The notes under the pieces: generated by a model
Told to the model about the DNA's origin: nothing
Seen by the model: the letters and a program-made list of their open reading frames with translations, nothing else
Databases searched by the model: none
NCBI GenBank assembly: GCA_937942115.1
Contig: CALDFY010000295.1
Location: forward strand, 1-8,611
Direction of reading: 5' to 3'
From: an uncultured Anaerolineae bacterium
Lineage (GTDB): Bacteria > Chloroflexota > Anaerolineae > B4-G1 > DUEL01
Length of the DNA stretch: 8,611 bases
Program-made: the position numbers and the translations under genes
Part shown: positions 1 through 5,052 of the stretch, piece by piece
How positions within the stretch are numbered: the first letter of the stretch is position 1
How the letters are laid out: each line of letters opens with the position of its first letter

Positions 1-138
1 CCCGCCCCGCATCTCCGGGCCGTAGGAGGGAATCCAGGTGACGTGAAAGTCGGCGTCCATCGCAGCGTAGGCCAGCACCTGTCCAGCGAAGAGGGTGCCC
101 TGGCCGCCAAAGCCAGAGATGATGATTTCTTCCTGCAT
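1..138 (-). CDS. korC: 2-oxoacid:ferredoxin oxidoreductase gamma subunit, N-terminal part (cut by window edge)
   Basis: Only the first 46 codons are in the window; the gene continues past the left edge. The protein begins MQEEIIISGFGGQGTLFAG and continues with HVTWIPSYGPEMRGG. This is the characteristic N-terminus of the gamma (KorC/PorG-like) subunit of 2-oxoacid:ferredoxin oxidoreductases: a glycine-rich loop GFGGQG at residues 9-14 and the SYGPEMRGG motif at 38-46. In the family this subunit packs with the alpha and beta subunits to complete the enzyme. The ATG at 136-138 follows a good ribosome site (AGGAGG) and is the only sensible start. It is the last gene seen of the delta-alpha-DUF2283-beta-gamma series. 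It is separated from beta by about 300 bp of repeats, which is unusual because the other gaps in the cluster are short. Substrate cannot be told from this fragment. Confidence 0.93.
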   Translation of the reverse strand, partial: MQEEIIISGFGGQGTLFAGQVLAYAAMDADFHVTWIPSYGPEMRGG

Positions 139-151
139 GGGTTGCCTCCTT

Positions 152-221
152 GCCTCACCCCACCCCCAGCGGCTTCGCCGCTACCCCCTCCCGCCGCAGG
201 CGGCGGGGGAGGGGTGATGCC
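152..221. repeat. Palindromic C-rich/G-rich intergenic element with nested hairpins
   Basis: TCACCCC at 155-161 pairs with GGGGTGA at 211-217. This outer stem encloses a perfect 6-bp hairpin (168-182, loop TTC) and a second hairpin in which the GCCG at 193-196 pairs with CGGC at 201-204, extended by C-runs against G-runs. The element fills the gap between the gamma-subunit start and the older end of the beta gene. It has no U-tract, so it does not look like an intrinsic terminator. Its composition and layout resemble the palindrome at 8544-8583, which suggests a dispersed REP-like family; that link is inference. Confidence 0.6.
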
Positions 222-227
222 AAATAG

Positions 228-269
228 TTACGATTTCTCCATCAGCGCGCACTCCGTCTTGGTGTCGCC
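228..269 (-). pseudogene. Relic second copy of the beta-subunit C-terminal end
   Basis: Read leftward in frame this stretch encodes GDTKTECALMEKS followed by TAA at 228-230. It matches the present beta-subunit tail GDTKVADEVRALM, encoded at 440-478, apart from about 9 bp of deletions. It has no start and lies beyond the current stop codon, so it should not be translated as part of beta. It is best explained as the original 3' end of the gene, left behind when the palindromic array at 270-440 was inserted with duplication of the flanking sequence. Which copy is ancestral is inference. The EKS extension beyond ALM is present only here. Confidence 0.6.
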
Positions 270-440
270 GTAGCGCAGGCTGTTAGCCTGCATCCGCAGG
301 CCCAGCGGCCTGCGCTACGGTAGCGCAGGCTGTTAGCCTGCATCCGCAGGCCTGGCGGCCTTGCACTACGGTAGCGCAGGCTGTTAGCCTGCATCCGCAG
401 GCCTGGCGGCCTGCGCTACAGGCCTGGCGGCCTGCGTTAC
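270..440. repeat. Array of 3.5 palindromic units of about 50 bp (REP/BIME-like)
   Basis: Three near-identical units lie at 270-318, 320-369 and 371-419, with a fourth truncated right half at 420-440. Each unit starts GTAGC and ends GCTAC (ACTAC in unit 2). Inside are two hairpins: GCAGGC-TGTTA-GCCTGC, then GCAGGCC-loop-GGCCTGC. Each unit can thus fold as a three-way junction on either strand. Loop 2 is CAGC in unit 1 and TGGC in units 2 and 3. The layout resembles REP/BIME elements mobilised by REP-associated Y1 transposases (RAYT). No such transposase is in the window, so mobility is inferred. The truncated unit's GTTAC end supplies the TAA stop of the beta-subunit gene. Confidence 0.88.
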
Positions 441-1222
441 ATCAGCGCGCGCACCTCATCGGCCACTTTGGTGTCGCCCAGAGGGTAGTAGGGCACCATG
501 TTCTGCTTGGCCCACTCCAGCGCATCCACCGGCGAGAGGCCCCAGTTGGTGTTGCAGGTGGAGAGGATTTCCACCATAGAGAAGCCCAGGCCGGCCAGTT
601 GGACCTGGAAGGCCAGTTTGATGGCCTTTTTCGTCCGCCGGATGCCGGGCACGTCCAGCACGGCCTGCCGGGTGACGTAGGCCGCGCCGGGGAGCATGCC
701 GATCAGTTCGGCCATCTTCATCGGCCAGCCGGCCGTCTCCACATCCCGCCCGCGCGGGGAGGAAGTGGTGACCTGTCCGGGGAGGGTGGTGGGGGCCATC
801 TGCCCGCCCGTCATCCCATAGATGGCGTTGTTGACGAAGATGGTGGTGATGAGTTCCCCCCGGTTGGCGGTGTGGATGATCTCCGAGGTACCGATGGCGG
901 CCAGGTCGCCGTCGCCCTGGTAGGTGAAGACCACCTTATCGGGACTGACCCGCTTGATGCCGGTAGCCATCGCCGGAGCCCGCCCGTGGGCCGCCTCGCA
1001 GAAGTCCATATTGAAGTACTCGTACGCCAGCACCGCGCACCCCACCGGCGCCACGCCAACCGTCCGCTCCCGAATGCCCAGTTCGTCAATCACTTCGGCG
1101 ATGAGCCGGTGGATCACCCCATGAGTGCAGCCGGGGCAGTAGTGGGTGAACTTCGGCGTCAGACTTTCCGGGTATTTGTAGACCAGTTCCATGTCGGGAG
1201 GAATTTCCCGTTCGGTTGCCAT
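437..1222 (-). CDS. korB: 2-oxoacid:ferredoxin oxidoreductase beta subunit (TPP-binding)
   Basis: This is the thiamine-pyrophosphate-binding catalytic subunit of a ferredoxin-dependent 2-oxoacid oxidoreductase, which decarboxylates a 2-oxoacid onto CoA. It shows CPGCTHG at residues 29-35, HGRAPAMATG at 79-88, and the TPP/Mg motif GDGD at 103-106 closed by NNAIYGMTGGQ at 131-141. At 261 residues the length is normal. The ATG at 1220-1222 sits behind a strong GGAGG site, 30 bp after the DUF2283 gene. The C-terminus is odd: the protein ends ALM, and the TAA immediately after comes from a palindromic repeat. A second copy of the tail lies at 228-269, so the original protein was probably a few residues longer. 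With a KorA/VorB-type alpha partner the substrate may be 2-oxoglutarate or a branched-chain 2-oxoacid; sequence alone does not decide. Confidence 0.96.
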   Translation of the reverse strand: MATEREIPPDMELVYKYPESLTPKFTHYCPGCTHGVIHRLIAEVIDELGIRERTVGVAPVGCAVLAYEYFNMDFCEAAHGRAPAMATGIKRVSPDKVVFTYQGDGDLAAIGTSEIIHTANRGELITTIFVNNAIYGMTGGQMAPTTLPGQVTTSSPRGRDVETAGWPMKMAELIGMLPGAAYVTRQAVLDVPGIRRTKKAIKLAFQVQLAGLGFSMVEILSTCNTNWGLSPVDALEWAKQNMVPYYPLGDTKVADEVRALM

Positions 1223-1252
1223 TTTATACCTCCTCCGTTCTCCGGGTCTTGT

Positions 1253-1465
1253 CTACGACGAAGCCGGAGATGCCTCAAAGGGGAAGACCCGGAGCCTTTC
1301 CGGCGTAACCCGGGCGCTCAAGTTGAGGATTTCTACGCCCACCACCTGGTTGTCTGCGTTGAAATCCAGGATAACACCCGGATAGACCTCTTCGGACTCC
1401 ACAACGGCTGATTCGTCTATACGGAGATACAGAGCGTCGTTCTCCCGGTCAATTTTCAACCTCAT
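1253..1465 (-). CDS. DUF2283 family small protein
   Basis: This 70-residue protein has the DUF2283 pattern: a start rich in charged residues (KIDRENDALYLRID, residues 4-17), an acidic SEEVYPGVILDFNADNQVVGVEIL core (24-47), and a short variable tail. The fold is expected to be a small beta-rich domain. No biochemical role is established for the family, which is often found near small toxin-antitoxin-like genes. Its ATG overlaps the alpha-subunit stop as ATGA, four bases shared, so the two are probably translationally coupled. The beta-subunit gene follows after 30 bp. No toxin-like partner is visible beside it. Its position between alpha and beta subunit genes could mean a link to assembly or stability of the enzyme, but that is speculation. 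Family call is firm; function is unknown. Confidence 0.85.
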   Translation of the reverse strand: MRLKIDRENDALYLRIDESAVVESEEVYPGVILDFNADNQVVGVEILNLSARVTPERLRVFPFEASPASS

Positions 1466-2526
1466 CTGATCTCCGTGTCCAGTTCCTCCAATTTGGGCAG
1501 AATCTCATCCGGCAGGGGGATGATGCCGCCCATGCGGCCGTAGAAGCGGACGGGGCAGCGGCCCTCCACCGCCAGCCGGACGTCCTCCACCATCTGCCCG
1601 GCGTTCATCTCCACGACGAGGATCCCCCGCACCCGCGCGGCCAGTTCGGCGATGCGGGCCGAAGGGAACGGCCAGACCGTGATGGGGCGCAGGAGGCCGG
1701 CCTTCAGCCCTTTCGCCCGTGCCTCCCGCACCACCGTCTGGCAGACCCGCCCGACGGTGCCGAAGGCGACCAGCAGCAGGTCGGCATCCTCCGTGGAGTA
1801 CTCCTTCCAGCGCACCTCGTTGGCGGCAATTTCCCGCAGTTTGGCCTGCAGGCGCAGGTTGACCTTCTCCAGTTCCTCCTCCACCAGGTAGAGGGAGGTG
1901 ATAATGTTGGGCTTGCGGCCCTTCGCACCGGTCAGTGCCCAGGGGGCCCGCTCTTCGGGCTTGCGGACGGGGCGCATCGGCGGCATCTCGGCCGGCTCCA
2001 TCATCTGGCCCAGGGAGCCGTCGGCCAGGACCATCGCAATGGTGCGGTACTTCTCCGCCAGGTCAAAGGCCAGGACCGTCAGGTCTATCGCTTCCTGGAT
2101 GTTGCCCGGAGCCAGGACGATGGGGTGGAAGTCGCCGTGACCGGCCATCTTCACGGCCTGGAAGTAATCCCCCTGGGAGGGAGCGACGTTCCCCAGGCCC
2201 GGCCCGCCCCGCATCACGTTGATAATGACGGCGGGGACCTCGGAGCAGGCGATGTAGGAGAATCCCTCCTGCATCAGGCTGATGCCGGGACTGGAGGAAG
2301 AGGTCATCACCCGGGCGCCGGCGCAGGCGGCGCCGTAGACCATATTGATAGAAGCCACTTCGCTCTCTGCCTGCAGAAAGACCCGTCCCTCTTCAGGCAA
2401 GCGACGGGAGAGATGTTCCAGAATCTCGGTCTGGGGGGTGATGGGATAACCGAAGAACGCCTCCACGCCTGCCCGAATGGCGGCCTCGGCAATGGCGGCG
2501 TTGCCTTCCCACAGTTCTTTTGCCAT
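1462..2526 (-). CDS. korA: 2-oxoacid:ferredoxin oxidoreductase alpha subunit (VorB/KorA type)
   Basis: This is the alpha subunit, with the pyrimidine-binding TPP domain first and the transketolase C-terminal-like domain last. Diagnostic stretches are GYPITPQTE (residues 26-34), QAESEVASINMVYGAA (52-67), TSSSSPGISLMQE (75-87), MRGGPGLGNVAPSQGD (105-120) and the later LADGSLGQMMEP. They match the family annotated both as VorB (3-methyl-2-oxobutanoate:ferredoxin oxidoreductase) and KorA (2-oxoglutarate). The length of 354 residues matches the separate-subunit form rather than gamma-alpha fusions. The ATG follows GGAGGG and lies 16 bp after the ferredoxin-subunit gene; the stop overlaps the DUF2283 start. 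The reaction is 2-oxoacid + CoA + oxidised ferredoxin to acyl-CoA + CO2 + reduced ferredoxin, in the cytoplasm. Substrate is unresolved between 2-oxoglutarate, branched-chain and other 2-oxoacids. Confidence 0.96.
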   Translation of the reverse strand: MAKELWEGNAAIAEAAIRAGVEAFFGYPITPQTEILEHLSRRLPEEGRVFLQAESEVASINMVYGAACAGARVMTSSSSPGISLMQEGFSYIACSEVPAVIINVMRGGPGLGNVAPSQGDYFQAVKMAGHGDFHPIVLAPGNIQEAIDLTVLAFDLAEKYRTIAMVLADGSLGQMMEPAEMPPMRPVRKPEERAPWALTGAKGRKPNIITSLYLVEEELEKVNLRLQAKLREIAANEVRWKEYSTEDADLLLVAFGTVGRVCQTVVREARAKGLKAGLLRPITVWPFPSARIAELAARVRGILVVEMNAGQMVEDVRLAVEGRCPVRFYGRMGGIIPLPDEILPKLEELDTEIR

Positions 2527-2542
2527 CGGAGTTCCCTCCTGG

Positions 2543-2806
2543 TCACTCGCTGGTTGCTATCACTGCGGCGGGTTGTTCCCGGCGCGCTTTGCGGCGGTAG
2601 ACGGTGAAGACCACGTCGGGGCAGATGGTGGCGCACATTGCGCAGCCAGTGCACGCTTCGGGGTCCGTCACCTCTACGGGGCGGTAGCCCCGGATGTTGA
2701 ACCGTCCGTCGGCCAGTTTCAGGATGTGCACCGGGCAGACGGAAACGCAGAGTCCGCATCCCTTGCAGCGGTTCTCGTCTATGATCACCATACCTTTTGC
2801 GGCCAT
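2543..2806 (-). CDS. korD: 2x[4Fe-4S] ferredoxin-like delta subunit of the 2-oxoacid oxidoreductase
   Basis: This 87-residue protein has two full four-cysteine clusters. C14, C17, C20 and C24 precede a proline, and C52, C55, C58 and C62 precede a proline; this is the pattern of paired [4Fe-4S] sites with crossed ligation. The spacing and the position immediately upstream of the alpha-subunit gene (16-bp gap) identify it as the delta subunit, which carries electrons from the TPP site to free ferredoxin. The chosen ATG at 2804-2806 has a GGAGG site seven bases upstream. An in-frame ATG at codon 6 is a possible but less well placed start. The C-terminal tail is basic, then low-complexity, and probably disordered. 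A free ferredoxin is the alternative reading, but the neighbourhood argues against it. Confidence 0.93.
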   Translation of the reverse strand: MAAKGMVIIDENRCKGCGLCVSVCPVHILKLADGRFNIRGYRPVEVTDPEACTGCAMCATICPDVVFTVYRRKARREQPAAVIATSE

Positions 2807-2820
2807 GTTGCCTCCAAGAG

Positions 2821-2859
2821 AGTTTTTATGGCGGCGGCGAAGCCGCCACCATAAAAACT
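2821..2859. repeat. 18-bp-stem hairpin between rmlA and the ferredoxin-subunit gene
   Basis: AGTTTTTATGGCGGCGGC at 2821-2838 pairs with 2842-2859 with one mismatch, leaving a GAA loop. It fills almost the whole 54-bp gap, ending one base before the rmlA stop and reaching within 15 bases of the ferredoxin ATG, just short of its ribosome site. No U-run follows the stem in the leftward direction; the T-run is inside the arm. It is therefore not a standard intrinsic terminator. It may be a mobile palindrome, an mRNA processing or stabilising site, or a partial attenuator that lowers expression of the downstream enzyme genes. Confidence 0.8.
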
Positions 2860-2860
2860 A

Positions 2861-3928
2861 TTACAACACCCCCACCTGACTGTAATCCCCCAGATTCATC
2901 TTGAACGCTTTGGGCTTTATCGGGGATCGGGTCAGCACCGCGTTGCGTCCGATCAGGCTGTCCTGCAGACGGGCCGGAAGGTCGCGGATGACGCTGTGCT
3001 CCAGCACGATGGAGCGCTCAATCTCGCTGTTCTCCACCACCACATCGTGGTAGATGGAGGTGAAGGGGCCGATGTAGGAGTTGACGATGCGGGAGCGTTC
3101 GCCGATGATGGTCGGTCCCCGCACCACGCTGTTGATGATTTCCGCGCCCTTCTCCACCGTCACCCGGCAATCCACCTCCGAGTCCCGGTCCACAAACCCC
3201 TCTATGACGGGGGTCAGTTCCTGGAGCACCATACTGTTGGCTTCCAGCATGTCGCCGGGCTTCCCGGTATCAATCCACCAGCCCCGATGGATGTACGGGA
3301 AGACCTTATAGTCGTGCTCCACCAGCCACTGGATGGCGTCGGTGATCTCCAGTTCGCCCCGCCAGGAGGGCTTGATTTCGTCCACGGCCTGGTGAATGTG
3401 ATGGTCAAACATATAGATGCCCACCAGGGCCAGGTCGGAGGGGGGCTCTTTGGGCTTTTCTATCAGCCGGACGACCCGTCCCTCCCCGTTCAGGACGGCG
3501 ACGCCGTACTGCTCCGGGTGTTCCACCCGGGTCAGCACAATCTGGGCGTTCCAGTCCGATTCCTGGAACTGGCGGACCAGTTCGGTGATGCCGCCCTGGA
3601 TGACGTTATCCCCCAGGAACATCACGAAGGGCTCGTCGCCCAGGTACTCGCGGCTCACCTTGACCGCGTGGGCCAGGCCCAGGGGCTGGGGCTGATGGAT
3701 GTAGGTAATCTTCACCCCCCAGCGGTTGCCCCGCCCGACGGTCGCCTTGATCTCCTCGGCGGTGTCGCCGACGACGATGCCGATGTCGGTGATGCCCGCG
3801 TCCCGGATGGCCTCAATGACGCGGAAGAGGATGGGCTTGTTGGCGACCGGGATCAGTTGTTTGGCGCGCGTGTAGGTCAGCGGATAGAGACGGGTGCCCT
3901 TGCCGCCGCTCAGAATCAGTCCCTTCAA
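2861..3928 (-). CDS. RmlA-like glucose-1-phosphate thymidylyltransferase, long form
   Basis: Sugar-1-phosphate nucleotidyltransferase, most likely making dTDP-glucose from dTTP and glucose-1-phosphate for deoxysugar synthesis. With the TTG start the protein is 355 residues, the usual size of the long RmlA-like form. The N-terminal Rossmann-type domain has the loop SGGKGTRLYPLT (7-18), RAKQLIPVANKP (21-32), GDN (106-108) with the metal-binding aspartate, EKP (157-159) and GELEITDA (191-198). A C-terminal left-handed beta-helix of hexapeptide-like turns runs from about 240 to 335. The TTG at 3926-3928 is preferred because AGGGAGG lies five bases upstream and the protein then begins MKGLILSGGKG, as in relatives; a GTG ten codons earlier falls inside a palindrome. 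No other sugar gene is nearby, so its place between redox genes is unexplained. Other NTP or sugar specificities are possible. Confidence 0.92.
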   Translation of the reverse strand: MKGLILSGGKGTRLYPLTYTRAKQLIPVANKPILFRVIEAIRDAGITDIGIVVGDTAEEIKATVGRGNRWGVKITYIHQPQPLGLAHAVKVSREYLGDEPFVMFLGDNVIQGGITELVRQFQESDWNAQIVLTRVEHPEQYGVAVLNGEGRVVRLIEKPKEPPSDLALVGIYMFDHHIHQAVDEIKPSWRGELEITDAIQWLVEHDYKVFPYIHRGWWIDTGKPGDMLEANSMVLQELTPVIEGFVDRDSEVDCRVTVEKGAEIINSVVRGPTIIGERSRIVNSYIGPFTSIYHDVVVENSEIERSIVLEHSVIRDLPARLQDSLIGRNAVLTRSPIKPKAFKMNLGDYSQVGVL

Positions 3929-3933
3929 GGTCA

Positions 3934-3940
3934 CCTCCCT
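3934..3940 (-). promoter_or_regulatory. Ribosome binding site that fixes the TTG start of the rmlA-like gene
   Basis: Read leftward this is AGGGAGG, five bases before TTG at 3928-3926. The upstream in-frame GTG at 3958 has no such site and lies within the palindrome at 3948-3975. This spacing decides for the rare TTG start. Confidence 0.8.
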
Positions 3941-3947
3941 AAAAGAA

Positions 3948-3975
3948 GTGACAGTCACCCTGGGGTGACTGTCAC
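3948..3975. repeat. Nested perfect palindrome upstream of the rmlA-like gene
   Basis: GTGACAGTCACCC (3948-3960) and GGGTGACTGTCAC (3963-3975) are perfect 13-bp arms around a 2-base spacer. Each arm is itself a palindrome (GTGAC-A-GTCAC), so the DNA can form one long hairpin or two small ones. It lies between the ferritin-like stop and the rmlA ribosome site. It could be a dispersed palindromic repeat, or a repeated operator for a dimeric regulator. There is no U-tract to make it a terminator. Function is not shown by the sequence. Confidence 0.85.
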
Positions 3976-3982
3976 CGGATGG

Positions 3983-4471
3983 TTATGCCTGTCCCCGAGC
4001 GCCCCCTAAAAGGCCGGCCAGCCGCCGGACATGGGCCTTCTCCTCGCGGATAATCTCGTTGACCAGGGGCCGGTCGGCCTCGCGCATCATCTCCCGCAGG
4101 TCGTAGTAGAAAAGGAGCGTGTCCTTCTCAAACCCCAGCGCCATGCGCAGCGCGTCCTTCGGGTCGGCGATGGACTCCGCCAGCGCCAGCGCCTTATCCG
4201 GCCCGGCGAAAATGGCGTTATCCACTGCAACCTGGAGGTACTGGGCGTACTCATCCCACTCCGCCTGGGAATGGGACGGCATCTCGGCGACGTACCCGCT
4301 CAGTTTCATGAACGCGTTGTAGTGCCGCTGTTCCTGAACGGCCAGGTCGTCCATAACCGCTTTGACCTGGGGGTCCTGGACCCTGCGGGACATGCCCGTG
4401 TAGAAGGCCTCTCCCGTCTGTTCAATTCGCAGCGCCATATTGATGGCTTCCGCTGCTGTAAACACGGCCAT
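3983..4471 (-). CDS. Ferritin-like diiron protein (rubrerythrin family, no rubredoxin domain)
   Basis: This 162-residue protein is a single four-helix ferritin-like domain with diiron ligand pattern: E17 in RIEQTGEAFY, E47-x-x-H50 in QEQRH, E115 in GFEKDTLLFYY, and E144-x-x-H147 in REEKAH. This is the arrangement of the COG1633-type rubrerythrin-related proteins, thought to act in peroxide or oxygen defence, or in iron handling. It lacks the CxxC pairs of a rubredoxin domain, so it would need an external electron donor; the rubredoxin encoded at 6286-6444 is an obvious candidate. The ATG at 4469-4471 follows an AGGAG-like site that directly abuts the CACGT tandem repeat. It sits directly downstream of a full rubrerythrin. 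Precise activity is not determinable from sequence. Confidence 0.88.
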   Translation of the reverse strand: MAVFTAAEAINMALRIEQTGEAFYTGMSRRVQDPQVKAVMDDLAVQEQRHYNAFMKLSGYVAEMPSHSQAEWDEYAQYLQVAVDNAIFAGPDKALALAESIADPKDALRMALGFEKDTLLFYYDLREMMREADRPLVNEIIREEKAHVRRLAGLLGGARGQA

Positions 4472-4482
4472 TTCGCTCCTTT

Positions 4483-4539
4483 CACGTTTTCACGTTTTCA
4501 CGTTTCACGTTTCACGTTTCACGTTTTCACGTTTCACGT
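4483..4539. repeat. Tandem repeat, eight CACGT-T(2-3) units, between the two diiron genes
   Basis: CACGT occurs at 4483, 4491, 4499, 4506, 4513, 4520, 4528 and 4535, with periods of 7 or 8 bases. The mix of CACGTTT and CACGTTTT units is typical of replication slippage. On the coding (minus) strand it reads as repeated ACGTGAAA. It runs from the rubrerythrin stop codon to the ribosome site of the next gene, so copy number would change the intergenic distance. It is far more AT-rich than its surroundings. I see no coding or clear regulatory role. Confidence 0.92.
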
Positions 4540-5042
4540 CAATCTATCCGCACGAATTTCTCGCGCTTTGCCCCGCAGACGGGGCACTCATCGGGCGGTT
4601 CGCCTTCGGCCACGTAGCCGCAGACGTCGCAGACGTAGTAGGTGCAGGGCTCCTCCCGGAGCATGCAACCGATGGCCCGCTTGTAGAGGGCCGCGTGGGC
4701 TTCCTCCACATCCCGCGCCCGGCTGAAGACCAGGGCCGCTCGCCGGTCGCCCTCTTCCTCTGCCTCCTGGATAAAGCGGGCGTAGGCGATGCCGCTGGCG
4801 AACCGTTCCCGCTCAAAGGAGGATTGCAGATTCTCCTCGGTGGAGCGGATGATGGCCTCGCCCATCAGCCGCAGGGCCATATCGGCGTGGATGCCCTCGG
4901 CGTAGGCGACGGCGCGGAACAGCCGGGCGACATCCGGGTATCCCTCCTCCTCCGCTTTGCGGGCGAAGGCCAGCAGCCGCCGGTGGGCTTTGGCCTCGCC
5001 CACAAAGGCGTCGTAGAGATTCCGCTGGGTCTTCTCTCCCAT
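4539..5042 (-). CDS. Rubrerythrin (diiron domain plus C-terminal rubredoxin domain)
   Basis: Rubrerythrin reduces hydrogen peroxide to water at a diiron site fed by a rubredoxin-like FeS4 centre. The first roughly 130 of 167 residues form the ferritin-like domain, with likely ligands E16 (GEAKAH), E49-x-x-H52 (AEGIH), glutamates around 93-97, and E113/E114 with H116 (VEEAH). The C-terminal domain carries C138-x-x-C141 (YVCDVCGYV) and C153-x-x-C156 (DECPVCGA), the four iron ligands. Start ATG at 5040-5042 has a GAGGAG site eight bases upstream and lies 10 bp after the flavoprotein stop, so co-transcription is likely. The set rubredoxin, flavoprotein and rubrerythrin forms a plausible complete peroxide-reducing chain. 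Its stop codon overlaps the first unit of the CACGT repeat. Confidence 0.95.
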   Translation of the reverse strand: MGEKTQRNLYDAFVGEAKAHRRLLAFARKAEEEGYPDVARLFRAVAYAEGIHADMALRLMGEAIIRSTEENLQSSFERERFASGIAYARFIQEAEEEGDRRAALVFSRARDVEEAHAALYKRAIGCMLREEPCTYYVCDVCGYVAEGEPPDECPVCGAKREKFVRID

Positions 5043-5052
5043 CGGGTTCTCC

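Noticed and set aside
43..273. Rightward open frame of 76 codons at the left edge
   Set aside because: It runs antisense through the gamma subunit and then through low-complexity palindromes; the translated product is proline- and glycine-rich repeat.
270..318. tRNA-like cloverleaf
   Set aside because: The fold has two inner hairpins, not three, lacks the conserved T-loop and an acceptor stem of the right length, and is repeated three times.
270..440. Possible CRISPR array
   Set aside because: The units are about 50 bp and directly adjacent, with at most a single base between them, so there are no unique spacers. There are no cas genes.
599..1411. Rightward open frame of 270 codons opposite the beta-subunit gene
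   Set aside because: Shadow of the beta and DUF2283 genes with no domain signature.
3926..3958. GTG start at 3958 for the rmlA-like gene
   Set aside because: It lies within a palindrome and without a ribosome site. TTG at 3928 has AGGAGG-like spacing and gives the conserved N-terminus.
2996..4009. Rightward open frame of 337 codons opposite the rmlA-like gene
   Set aside because: The protein is low-complexity (H-, D- and G-rich) with no recognisable domain, while the opposite strand encodes a complete conserved enzyme.
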